A stretch of 41,342 nucleotides of DNA, from positions 1 to 41,342 of the forward strand of contig RFXS01000003.1 of assembly GCA_009921465.1 (NCBI GenBank), written 5' to 3'. Made by a program: the position numbers and the translations under genes. This stretch comes from Betaproteobacteria bacterium (GTDB lineage: Bacteria; Pseudomonadota; Gammaproteobacteria; Burkholderiales; Burkholderiaceae_C). The notes beneath the pieces were generated by a model. The model made no database searches. It saw only the letters and a program-made list of their open reading frames with translations, and had not been told where the DNA came from. Below, piece after piece: positions 8,897-17,838 of this stretch; the stretch's first letter is position 1; each line of letters begins with the position of its first letter.

Positions 8897-10728
8897 ACAT
8901 CCTTCGACGAACCTGGGACATGGCCCTGACCGCATTGGGTGGTCTGTGTGTGTCCATGCTGGCCTTGACCGTTTTGTTAACTGTTATGCAAGTGGTTTTC
9001 CGGTATTTGCTGGACGATCCCTTGTCTTGGTCGGAAGAGTTGGCGCGGTGGCTGTTTGTGTGGTCGGTCTTCCTGGGATGCGCTTTGTTGATCAGCCAAC
9101 ACAAGCACATGCGCATGGAGTTTTTGGTCAGCCGGGTGAGTCCTGCGGGCATTCGCCAGCTCGATTTTTTAAGCCAAGTGGTGATGACCGCTGCTTGCTG
9201 CGCCATGCTGGTACATGGGTGGGATTTCTGCAGCCGCGTCACCGGCACCAGTGGCTCGTTGGATTGGCCCTCCAAATACTTGTACATGGCTGTTCCTATG
9301 GGTGCCGCACTGTCGCTGATTTGTTTGGCCATTGAAAACCCCATGCAGTGGCGCTGGCCCGGCTCCAGTTTGGTTGGGTGGATCTTGGGCGTGGTGGTTT
9401 TTCAAACGTTTTTAAGTGCCACCCCATGGATCACCTTTGACCTGAGCGTGGGATGGATGCTGCACATCGTCGCTTTGGCACTGATGTTTTTGGACGTGCC
9501 CATTGCTTATTGTTTGGTGTTTGCCGCCTATGCGTCTTTTGCCAAGCAAGGGGATTTGATGATGCTGCCGATCTCTCAAAGCTTGGCCAGCTCGGTTAAC
9601 TCATTCCTGCTCTTGTCGATTCCCTTCTTTATCTTGGCCGCCCATGTGATGAATGCAAGCGGTATTACCCACCACTTGATTCGCTTCGCATCCGCACTGG
9701 TGGGGCACTTGCGCGGCGGCTTGGCACAAGTCAATGTCGTGACCAACACCGTGATGGGCGGATTGTCCGGTTCGTCACTGGCGGTGGCGGTGGGAACAGC
9801 CAAGGTATTGGTACCTGAAATGGAGAAACGCGGCTACCCCAGGCCGTTTGCTGCGGCAGTGACCAGTTGTGCGTCCACCATTGACAACCTGATACCGCCC
9901 AGCATTGGCATGATTATTTTTTCTGCCGCAGGCGCTGTGTCAGTGGGCGCCTTGTTCACCGCAGGCATATTGCCAGGCTTGTTGATGGCCGTGGCTTTGA
10001 TGCTGACGGTGCACGTCCAAGCCAAGCGCCGTGGCTTGGAGCCCAGTTCAACGCCCATGCCTTGGTCTGACCGCCTGCTCGCCTTTCGCGATGCCATTCC
10101 AGCCTTGCTGGTTCCCTTGTTTGTGGTGCTGGGCATGCGCGGCGGCGCTTTCACTGCGTCAGAAGCCGGTGCGATTGCCGTGGTCTATGCCATCGTGATC
10201 GGGGTGATGACCTATCGTGAATTGAAATGGCAGCACCTGCCCGAGATATTGAAGGAGGGGTTGGGTGACACGGTGGCCATCATCGCCATCGTCGCTGCAT
10301 CTGCGCCATTTGGGTGGGCACTGGGTATCGAGCGAATCCCCCAAAAAATCGCCCAATCCATGGCTTTTTTGGCCGATAACAAATGGGTTTTTTTGCTGGT
10401 TCTGAATGTATTTTTGTTGCTGGTGGGCCTGGCGATGGAATACATCGCCTCACTGGTGATCTTGGTCCCCATTTTGATGCCCATCGCCATGCTGGCGGGC
10501 ATTGATCCGGTGCATTTGGGCATCATCATGGTCATGAACTTGGTATTGGGCGCATTGACCCCGCCTTTGGGTGTGTTGGTTTTTGCCACGGCAAACATTG
10601 CCAAGGTCAAGATCAACGAAGTCTATAAAGAAGTGATGCCCTTCTTCTGGGCCTTGATGGTGGTGCTGGCTTTGGTCACTTATGTGCCCTGGGTCTCGCT
10701 GGGTTTGGGTCAATGGCTGACACCATGA
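8893..10728 (+). CDS. TRAP transporter, fused small (DctQ) and large (DctM) permease
   Basis: N-terminal DctQ features (VVFRYLLDDPLSWSEELARWLFVWSVFLG) followed by DctM (IPFFILAAHVMNASGI, GGLSGSSLAVAVGTAKVLVPEM, IPPSIGMIIFS, LTPPLGVLVFATANIAKV). ATG overlaps the lacI-like stop (ATGA). Confidence 0.92.
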   Translation: MNILRRTWDMALTALGGLCVSMLALTVLLTVMQVVFRYLLDDPLSWSEELARWLFVWSVFLGCALLISQHKHMRMEFLVSRVSPAGIRQLDFLSQVVMTAACCAMLVHGWDFCSRVTGTSGSLDWPSKYLYMAVPMGAALSLICLAIENPMQWRWPGSSLVGWILGVVVFQTFLSATPWITFDLSVGWMLHIVALALMFLDVPIAYCLVFAAYASFAKQGDLMMLPISQSLASSVNSFLLLSIPFFILAAHVMNASGITHHLIRFASALVGHLRGGLAQVNVVTNTVMGGLSGSSLAVAVGTAKVLVPEMEKRGYPRPFAAAVTSCASTIDNLIPPSIGMIIFSAAGAVSVGALFTAGILPGLLMAVALMLTVHVQAKRRGLEPSSTPMPWSDRLLAFRDAIPALLVPLFVVLGMRGGAFTASEAGAIAVVYAIVIGVMTYRELKWQHLPEILKEGLGDTVAIIAIVAASAPFGWALGIERIPQKIAQSMAFLADNKWVFLLVLNVFLLLVGLAMEYIASLVILVPILMPIAMLAGIDPVHLGIIMVMNLVLGALTPPLGVLVFATANIAKVKINEVYKEVMPFFWALMVVLALVTYVPWVSLGLGQWLTP

Positions 10729-11762
10729 ACACTGCCCCAAAAGCTGTGCAATTTGGCGTGATCGGTATCGATCACCGACACATTTACCACCTGATACAAG
10801 GCTTGCTCGATGCAGGGGCTGCTTGTGCGGGCTATGTCAAAAACACCACCGACCCCAAAGTGCTTGAGGGCCTGCAGCAGCGCTTTCCACAACTGCAGGC
10901 CTGTCTGAACGCCGATGAATTGCTACAAAACCCGCGCATCAATTTGATCGTTTGTGCTGCCGTCCCTGCCCAACGCGCTGACATCGCCATCGAAGCCATG
11001 CGGCATGGCAAAGACGTTTTGGTTGACAAACCCGGCGTCACCACCGCTGAGCAATTGATGCGTGTCCAAAAAATGGTCCGCGAGAGTGGACGCATCTTTT
11101 CCATTTGTTTTTCAGAGCGCCACATCGTGCCAGCGGTGCAGCACGCATTGGCACTGGTGCAAGACGGCGCCATTGGCACACCCATACAAACCTTGGGCAT
11201 CGGTCCGCACCGATTGAACGCTGCCATCCGTCCCCCATGGTTTTTTGATCAAGTCCAAATTGGGGGCATTTTGATCGACATTGCATCACACCAAATTGAT
11301 CAGTTCCTGTGCTTCACTTCCAACACCGATGCCCAGGTGGTGCACAGCCATGTGGGACATTACGGCGAGGCAAAGGGTCACACTGACTTCGACAATTTTG
11401 GCGAGGTTATTTTGCAAACGCCCGCCCACCGGGGTTATGTTCGGGTCGACTGGTTCACCCCCGATGGATTGCCCACGTGGGGCGATGGCCGCTTGTTTGT
11501 GATGGGAACCAAAGGCAGCATTGAAATTCGAAAATACCTCGACATCGAGGGCAGAACTGGCACCAATCACTTGTTCTTGGCTGATCAGCATGGCACCCAA
11601 TACATCGATTGCAGCAACATACCGCTGAAATTTTTCAACCAGTTTTTGCATGACGTGACGGAACGAAGCGAAACTTGCATGACGCAAGCACACGTTTTCA
11701 AGGTGTGTGAATTGGCTTTGCAGGCACAATCTTTGGCGATGGAACGAAAGGCATTGACATGA
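10725..11762 (+). CDS. Gfo/Idh/MocA family oxidoreductase
   Basis: VQFGVIGIDHRHIYHLI, ADIAIEAMRHGKDVLVDKPGVTTAEQL; ATGA overlap with dctQM; alternative in-frame start at 10713. Confidence 0.85.
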   Translation: MNTAPKAVQFGVIGIDHRHIYHLIQGLLDAGAACAGYVKNTTDPKVLEGLQQRFPQLQACLNADELLQNPRINLIVCAAVPAQRADIAIEAMRHGKDVLVDKPGVTTAEQLMRVQKMVRESGRIFSICFSERHIVPAVQHALALVQDGAIGTPIQTLGIGPHRLNAAIRPPWFFDQVQIGGILIDIASHQIDQFLCFTSNTDAQVVHSHVGHYGEAKGHTDFDNFGEVILQTPAHRGYVRVDWFTPDGLPTWGDGRLFVMGTKGSIEIRKYLDIEGRTGTNHLFLADQHGTQYIDCSNIPLKFFNQFLHDVTERSETCMTQAHVFKVCELALQAQSLAMERKALT

Positions 11763-12775
11763 AACCCATGGGCATGGCGTTGGTGGGCATTGGTCCTGGG
11801 TCGGTGCCACACCTGCTCAGCTTGAACGACCTGCGATCTGAGGTGGATCTGCGCTGGGCGGTGACACGCCGACCCGATGTGGTCCAAATGGGTCCGTTTC
11901 AAGGCAGCCTGCAGCCCAGCAGCGATTTTCAAGCCATGCTCAACGATTCTGCAGTGCAAGCGGTGATCATTGCCACACCGGCCGCCACCCATTTGGAGAT
12001 GGCCCAGGCCTGCTTTGCCCACGGCAAACATGTGCTGCTGGAAAAGCCTTTGGATGTCTCATTGGCGCGGGCCAAAGCCATTGTCGAAATGGCCCAACAA
12101 CACCAGCGTCAACTGGGTGTGGTGCTGCAACACCGCTTTCGACCCGGCGTCGAACGCTTGCAAGCACTGCTCGATACCCAAGGTCTGGGCACGGTGCAAG
12201 CGGCCTCGGTGAGCATTCCTTGGTGGCGACCGCAAAGCTATTACGACCAAGCGGGGCGTGGCACGGTGGCACGCGACGGCGGTGGTGTGCTCATCACCCA
12301 GGCCATCCATGGCTTGGATGTGTTCCGTTCCTTGGTCGGTGTGCGACGGGTGGTGGCGGCCCAAGCCAGCCGGACTCGCGTGCACCGCATGGAAACCGAA
12401 GATCATGTGCAAGCATTGCTGGAGTTGGGCCAAGGCGCACCGGGTCGGCTGATGGCCACCACCGCGCATTACCCGGGTGGTACCGAACGCATAGAAGTGA
12501 TTGGTCAGCTGGGCACGGCTGTGCTTGAAGGCGGTCATTTGCGGGTGGACTTCATCAGCGGTCAAGCCAGCATCGAGGTGAAGGCAGAGGGCGGCACGGG
12601 TGGTGGGGCCAACATCATGGACTTTCCACACGATTGGCACCGCGCTTTGATCAGCGACTTTGTGGCATCCATACACAGCCGCCGCCCCTCTCGCACGCAC
12701 GGGGCAGAGGCCTTGCAAACCCATCAACTGATCGATGACTTGTTGGCCCGTGCAGGCCAAGTGGTCGACATTTAA
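11759..12775 (+). CDS. Gfo/Idh/MocA family oxidoreductase (second copy)
   Basis: MALVGIGPGSVPHLLSL, AVQAVIIATPAATHLEMAQACFAHGKHVLLEKPLDVSLARAKAIV; ATGA overlap with the preceding gene. Confidence 0.92.
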   Translation: MKPMGMALVGIGPGSVPHLLSLNDLRSEVDLRWAVTRRPDVVQMGPFQGSLQPSSDFQAMLNDSAVQAVIIATPAATHLEMAQACFAHGKHVLLEKPLDVSLARAKAIVEMAQQHQRQLGVVLQHRFRPGVERLQALLDTQGLGTVQAASVSIPWWRPQSYYDQAGRGTVARDGGGVLITQAIHGLDVFRSLVGVRRVVAAQASRTRVHRMETEDHVQALLELGQGAPGRLMATTAHYPGGTERIEVIGQLGTAVLEGGHLRVDFISGQASIEVKAEGGTGGGANIMDFPHDWHRALISDFVASIHSRRPSRTHGAEALQTHQLIDDLLARAGQVVDI

Positions 12776-13452
12776 AAACCATCCACCCCGGCCATGCCCA
12801 AGCCACGCTCCCTGAGCAGCGATGGCAACAGCGTGAGCAAATGCCCTGGCTCTGGCACATGCACACCTTGCCACCCACGGTTTGTGGCAGCTTGCACATT
12901 GGGCACCTGGTCGTCAAAGAAAATCGTTTGGGAAGGTATCAGGCCCAACACATCCTCGGCATGGGCATAGATGACCGGGTCGGGCTTGGCCAATTTCACC
13001 CGTGCAGAAAACACCCCGCCGTCAAAGCAACTGAAAAACGTGTGCGCCTGAATCAAGTGATCGGCATAAGGCTTGGGCATGTTGGACAGGTAAAACAAGC
13101 GCAGACCAGGTGCCGTTTGCGCCAAACGCCACTGGTGCAATTGCTGTAATAAATTCACCGACGGGGCAATGGGCATCAGCGCATGGGCAATGTCCACCAC
13201 CATGGCACGCACTTTTGGCAGAGGTTCTTGCAACAGTTCTGACAATTGTTCAGACACGCCATCGGTGTCCAAATGGCCGGCATCAAAAGCCGACCACGCA
13301 GTTGACCGAAAACAAGTTTGGGCCAGTGCCTGAGACTGCGCACTGGTGCCACTCCGATGAGGGAAAAAGCGCTGCACCAAGGCCACAGGCTCCCACTGAA
13401 TCATCACCTGCCCCAAATCAAACACCAAGTTCAATCGGGTGGACGAGGTCAT
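12772..13452 (-). CDS. HAD-superfamily hydrolase (YihX-like)
   Basis: NLVFDLGQVMIQWEP, FYLSNMPKPYADH, KPDPVIYAHAEDVLGLIPSQTIFFDDQVPNVQAA; ATGA overlap with the pgi stop. Confidence 0.88.
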   Translation of the reverse strand: MTSSTRLNLVFDLGQVMIQWEPVALVQRFFPHRSGTSAQSQALAQTCFRSTAWSAFDAGHLDTDGVSEQLSELLQEPLPKVRAMVVDIAHALMPIAPSVNLLQQLHQWRLAQTAPGLRLFYLSNMPKPYADHLIQAHTFFSCFDGGVFSARVKLAKPDPVIYAHAEDVLGLIPSQTIFFDDQVPNVQAATNRGWQGVHVPEPGHLLTLLPSLLRERGLGMAGVDGF

Positions 13453-14987
13453 TTCAATAAACGCAGCAAGCCTGCGGTGGAGCCGTCCAAACCCTGTGCA
13501 TCGTTGCTGTCCCAACGCTTTGCCAAGTCAAGGGCCAAAGTTTTGCCCAACTCCACACCGAACTGGTCAAAGCTGTTGATTCCCCACACGGCCCCGCTGA
13601 CAAACACCCGGTGCTCGTAAAACGCGATCAAAGCCCCCAAGCTCTCAGGTGTGAGGGCATCGAGCCAGACAAAAGTGCTGGGCCGGTTGCCGCTGAAATG
13701 CCGATGACCGCCCACATCATGCTGTCCCACCAACAGGGCCTGGGCTTGGGCCACGGCATTGGCCAGCAAAGCCCGCTGATGCCCCGACAGGTCGTGCGTG
13801 GCTTTGCGCACAACGATGAACTCCATGGGGACCACGGTGGTGCCTTGGTGAACCATTTGAAAAAAAGCATGCTGGCCGTTGGTGCCGGGTTCACCCCACA
13901 ACACCGGGGCCGTGGCATGCGACAGGCTGTGCCCCTGACGATCCACGCTTTTGCCATTGCTCTCCATCTCGAGTTGTTGCAAAAAAGCGGGCAAACGTCG
14001 CAAGCCACTGTGATAAGGGGCTATGCCACGGGTGGCATGGCCTTGGAAATTGCGCATCCACACGTCAAGCAAACCCATGCGCATGGGCAAATTGGTCTGC
14101 ACGGGTTGACTGCAAAAATGGCGGTCCATGGCATGCGCGCCAGCCAATAATTGGCGAAAACCCGTCTCACCCAAGGCAATGGCAATGGGCAGCCCGATGG
14201 CCGACCACAACGAGTAGCGTCCACCCACCCAATCCCAAAACCCAAAGCATTGGTTGATGCCAAAGTCTGCGGCCGCTTTGCGGTTGCTGGTCAAGGCCGC
14301 GAAGTGGCGAGCGGTGTCTGTGCCACCTTGGCGCACAAACCAGTCACGCGCGCTGTGCGCGTTCATCATGGTCTCGGCCGTGGTGAAGGTTTTCGAGGCA
14401 ATCAAGAACAAGGTGCTTTTCGCTTGCAAGCCCGCCAAGACCGCAGCCAACTCATGGCCATCAACGTTGGACACAAAGTGAAACCGTTTACCCGTGATAT
14501 CAGGCTGGTGTAAAGCACCCACCACCAACTGCGGTCCCAGGTCAGAGCCGCCAATGCCAATGTGGACCACGTCGGAGATCTGAGCGTCGTCCCTGACCTG
14601 CTCGGCATAGGCCAGCATGGCGTCCAAGGTTTCGTGCACCAGGGCCAAGGGTTGGGCCAATGCGCCACCCAAACTTGCTGCAGGCTGGCGCAACAACCAG
14701 TGCATGACCTGGCGCTGCTCAGTGGTGTTGATGGGTTCACCAGCAAACATCGCGTCACGCAAGTCGGCCACACCACACTGTTGGGCCAATGTGTGGAGCA
14801 GGGTTTGCGTTTCATCATTCAATGGGTTCTTGGAAAAATCCACGCCCACACCGACAGCCGACTGACTGAAACGATCGAATCGCTGTGGGTCGCTCTCAAA
14901 CGCGGCGCGGATGTCCCATTCGCCCGCCTTTTGATGCCGCTCAAGCAGCGCCCATGCTGGGGTTTGGTCACAACGCACAAAGTTCAC
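13449..14987 (-). CDS. pgi: Glucose-6-phosphate isomerase
   Basis: VVHIGIGGSDLGPQLVVGAL, FWDWVGGRYSLWSAIGLPIA, GVELGKTLA; GTG start. Confidence 0.97.
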   Translation of the reverse strand: MNFVRCDQTPAWALLERHQKAGEWDIRAAFESDPQRFDRFSQSAVGVGVDFSKNPLNDETQTLLHTLAQQCGVADLRDAMFAGEPINTTEQRQVMHWLLRQPAASLGGALAQPLALVHETLDAMLAYAEQVRDDAQISDVVHIGIGGSDLGPQLVVGALHQPDITGKRFHFVSNVDGHELAAVLAGLQAKSTLFLIASKTFTTAETMMNAHSARDWFVRQGGTDTARHFAALTSNRKAAADFGINQCFGFWDWVGGRYSLWSAIGLPIAIALGETGFRQLLAGAHAMDRHFCSQPVQTNLPMRMGLLDVWMRNFQGHATRGIAPYHSGLRRLPAFLQQLEMESNGKSVDRQGHSLSHATAPVLWGEPGTNGQHAFFQMVHQGTTVVPMEFIVVRKATHDLSGHQRALLANAVAQAQALLVGQHDVGGHRHFSGNRPSTFVWLDALTPESLGALIAFYEHRVFVSGAVWGINSFDQFGVELGKTLALDLAKRWDSNDAQGLDGSTAGLLRLLK

Positions 14988-14990
14988 AGC

Positions 14991-15935
14991 TCAGGCCTTC
15001 ATCAAGGTTTCAAGTTGCACGGCATCGGTACAAAAAGCCCGAATACCTTCGGCCAGTTTTTCGCTGGCCATGGCGTCTTGGTTTAACGCCAGCCTGAAAT
15101 CGGCCTCGTTCAAATGCGGCCAAGGCAGCTCCGTGTGAACTGGGGCATGCGCGTCCAAGGCCTTGGGCAAGGGGTCGCGGCAAGCTTCCAGTTGGGCCAA
15201 CAAGTCTGGGCTGATGGTGAGCAAGTCACACCCTGCCAATGCAGTGATTTGCCCCAGGTTTCGAAAGCTGGCCCCCATGACTTCGGTGGCAATGCCATGG
15301 CACTTGTAGGCATTGAAAATTTGGGTCACCGAAATCACGCCAGGGTCTTGGGCACCGCTGCGCGCAGATTCATCCCAGTCTGCGCCTGCAGCCTTTTTGT
15401 GCCAGTCGTAAATGCGCCCCACAAAGGGCGAGATCAATGTCACCCCAGCTTGCCCACAGGCCACGGCTTGCGCATATGCAAACAGCAAGGTGAGGTTGGT
15501 GCATATACCCTGGTGCTGTAAATGCGCTGCGGCCTGTATACCCTCCCAGGTGGCGGCGATTTTGATCAACACCCGCTCTTTGGTCACGCCCTGGGCTTGG
15601 TACAAGGCCATGATGCGCTGGGCCCGTGCCACCGTGGCGGAGGTGTCAAAACTCAAACGCGCGTCCACCTCGGTGGACACGCGCCCAGGGATGATGGCCA
15701 AAATTTCGCATCCAAAGCGCACGATCAAGCGGTCCATTTGTTCTTCCATCGTCGCTTTGCTGTGCGTCGCAACGGTTTCACGCAACAGTGGAAGGTATTC
15801 GGGCTTTTTCACCGCCTTCAAAATCAGCGAAGGATTGGTGGTGGCGTCTTGGGGCTTGTACTGCGCCAGTTGTAAAAAGTCGCCAGTGTCTGCCACCACC
15901 GTGGTGTACTGCTTGAGGGCTTGCAATTGGTTCAT
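14991..15935 (-). CDS. tal: Transaldolase
   Basis: [15 protein letters not shown]-type N-terminus; [39 protein letters not shown]. Confidence 0.97.
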   Translation of the reverse strand: MNQLQALKQYTTVVADTGDFLQLAQYKPQDATTNPSLILKAVKKPEYLPLLRETVATHSKATMEEQMDRLIVRFGCEILAIIPGRVSTEVDARLSFDTSATVARAQRIMALYQAQGVTKERVLIKIAATWEGIQAAAHLQHQGICTNLTLLFAYAQAVACGQAGVTLISPFVGRIYDWHKKAAGADWDESARSGAQDPGVISVTQIFNAYKCHGIATEVMGASFRNLGQITALAGCDLLTISPDLLAQLEACRDPLPKALDAHAPVHTELPWPHLNEADFRLALNQDAMASEKLAEGIRAFCTDAVQLETLMKA

Positions 15936-16016
15936 GCCCCTCATTATCCCTGTGTCTGGGCAGGCGCTTTCAGCCTCTTAACGGCATGGGGTTGTTGTTT
16001 TCGTTACAGTGCAAGC

Positions 16017-16913
16017 ATGAATAACATTTTGATATTGGGCGGCAGTGGTTTCATTGGCCGTCACGTGTGCGAGGCTTTGGAGCGCGCTGGTTTGCACAGC
16101 ACTGTGCCCACCCGGCGTTTGCCCGCGCACAGCGTCCAAATGCTGCCACGGGTGAGTGTGGTGCAAGCAGACGTGCACAACCCTGGCGTGTTGGCAGAAC
16201 TGGTGCGTGGACATGATGCAGTGGTCAATTTGGTGGCCATCTTGCACGGCAATGCCCAACAGTTTGACCATGTGCATGTTCAACTTCCGCGATTGCTGGC
16301 CCAAGCTTGCGTGGATCAAGGTGTGAATCGCTTGGTGCACATGAGTGCCTTGGGTGCCCATGTGCAAGGGCCGTCTATGTATTTGCGCAGCAAAGGCCAA
16401 GGCGATGCGCTGCTGCAAAGCATGGCCCAGCAGCATGGCTTGCAACTGACCTTGATGCAACCCAGTGTGGTGTTTGGGGCCGATGACAAGTTCATCAACG
16501 TCTTTGCGCAGCTTCAGGCCTTCACGCCTGTGGTCCCTCTGGCGGGTGCCCAGGCCAAATTTCAACCGGTTTGGGTGCAAGACCTGGCCCAGGCCTTGGT
16601 CCATGCATTGGCCATGCCGCAAAGCCATGGCCAGCGCTACGAATTGGTGGGGCCCGAAGTTTTGACCTTGGCCCAATTGGTGCAGCACGCGGGCCGTTGG
16701 TCTGGGCATCCCAGAACGATTTGGCCTTTGCCCCCCACCCTGGCGCAGGCCCAGGCTTGGTTGATGGAACACCTGCCCGGGCCCACCTTGATGAGCCGCG
16801 ACAACCTCGCCTCCATGCAAGTTGACAATGTGGCCAGCGGGTCTGCGCCTGGATTGCCTGCACTGAACATTCCCTTGCCCACGCGTTTGGACCGTGTTTT
16901 CCCACTCGTTTGA
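16017..16913 (+). CDS. NAD-dependent epimerase/dehydratase, complex I NDUFA9-like
   Basis: NNILILGGSGFIGRHVCEAL, VVNLVAILHG, LVHMSALGA, YLRSKGQGDALL. Confidence 0.85.
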   Translation: MNNILILGGSGFIGRHVCEALERAGLHSTVPTRRLPAHSVQMLPRVSVVQADVHNPGVLAELVRGHDAVVNLVAILHGNAQQFDHVHVQLPRLLAQACVDQGVNRLVHMSALGAHVQGPSMYLRSKGQGDALLQSMAQQHGLQLTLMQPSVVFGADDKFINVFAQLQAFTPVVPLAGAQAKFQPVWVQDLAQALVHALAMPQSHGQRYELVGPEVLTLAQLVQHAGRWSGHPRTIWPLPPTLAQAQAWLMEHLPGPTLMSRDNLASMQVDNVASGSAPGLPALNIPLPTRLDRVFPLV

Positions 16914-16984
16914 CCATTGAAAGAACCCAGCCAGCCCAGCAAAGCATGCCAGGGGATGACCGAGCTTGGGTTTATCATCAATCC

Positions 16985-17410
16985 ATGAAAACACTTCTTG
17001 CACTCACCCTTTGCTTGCTCACACACATCAGCACCTTGGCCCAAACGGGCGGTGACAAAGTGGTTTACCACATTGACCACGCAGCCAGCCAAGCCACCAA
17101 GGGTTTGCGCAATATCCGAAACCATTTGGATGTGGCCCCCGACACCCAAATCATCGTGGTCACGCATGCCGAGGGGGTTGATTTTTTGATGGACGGGGCC
17201 AAAGACAAGCAAAACCCCAACATCGATTACGCCGCTCTGGTGTCGGCGTTGAAGGCGCGCAACGTGCGCTTCGAAGTGTGCGAGATCACTTTGAAAAACC
17301 GCAACCTGAACAAGTCGCAATTCAATATGGATGCCGACTTCACCCCATCGGGCGTGGTGCGCATTGGCCGCTTACAAGCGCGCGAAGGCTACGCCTACAT
17401 CAAGCCCTGA
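16985..17410 (+). CDS. DsrE-family-like secreted protein
   Basis: Signal peptide MKTLLALTLCLLTHISTLAQ; KVVYHIDHA...IIVVTHAEGVDFLMDGA resembles the periplasmic DsrE/F family. Confidence 0.65.
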   Translation: MKTLLALTLCLLTHISTLAQTGGDKVVYHIDHAASQATKGLRNIRNHLDVAPDTQIIVVTHAEGVDFLMDGAKDKQNPNIDYAALVSALKARNVRFEVCEITLKNRNLNKSQFNMDADFTPSGVVRIGRLQAREGYAYIKP

Positions 17411-17430
17411 AGCGCGGGCCACAGTCCGCA

Positions 17431-17459
17431 CTGACACAAGCTTGTCACAAATGTTTCAC
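17431..17459 (+). promoter_or_regulatory. Candidate Pho box (three 7-mers, 11-bp period)
   Basis: CTGACAC-aagc-TTGTCAC-aaat-GTTTCAC, 71 nt upstream of the 17531 ORF; compare PhoB consensus CTGTCAY-N4 repeats. Confidence 0.65.
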
Positions 17460-17530
17460 ACTGGACACGCTTGCGATGTGGTGAGGCTGTGTTAATGTTT
17501 TAGCCTTTCCCATGAAGCCCAAGGTCAACC

Positions 17531-17791
17531 ATGCGTGCCATCAAACAAGTCCGTCGAATCATCCAAGCCGACCCCACTTCAGCTGCAGCCAAAGCGTTTT
17601 CTGATTTGATACTGGCACTCGAATCCGAGGCGGCCTCCCCCATCAAAGGCCTGTATCAACTGTCCCCCAATGACTTTGACTTGGCCATCCAGTTGCTCAA
17701 AGACTGGCGCTTAGACCGCTTTTACGAAGGCAAGGCCAAAGCCTTTGATGTGGCTTATCAGGCCCATGACCTGCAAAAACCATCGGCTTGA
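17531..17791 (+). CDS. Hypothetical 86-aa protein
   Basis: ATG ORF MRAIKQVRRIIQADPTSAAAKAFSDLILALESE...; no family recognised; isolated gene preceded by a Pho-box-like array. Confidence 0.65.
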   Translation: MRAIKQVRRIIQADPTSAAAKAFSDLILALESEAASPIKGLYQLSPNDFDLAIQLLKDWRLDRFYEGKAKAFDVAYQAHDLQKPSA

Positions 17792-17838
17792 CCCGTTCAA
17801 CTTCCCCGTCGCACCTTTCCAAGTCCACCCGTGCGGCA

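Noticed and set aside
15978-17003. 341-aa minus-strand ORF
   Set aside because: Antisense to the NDUFA9-like gene; composition unlike a real protein.
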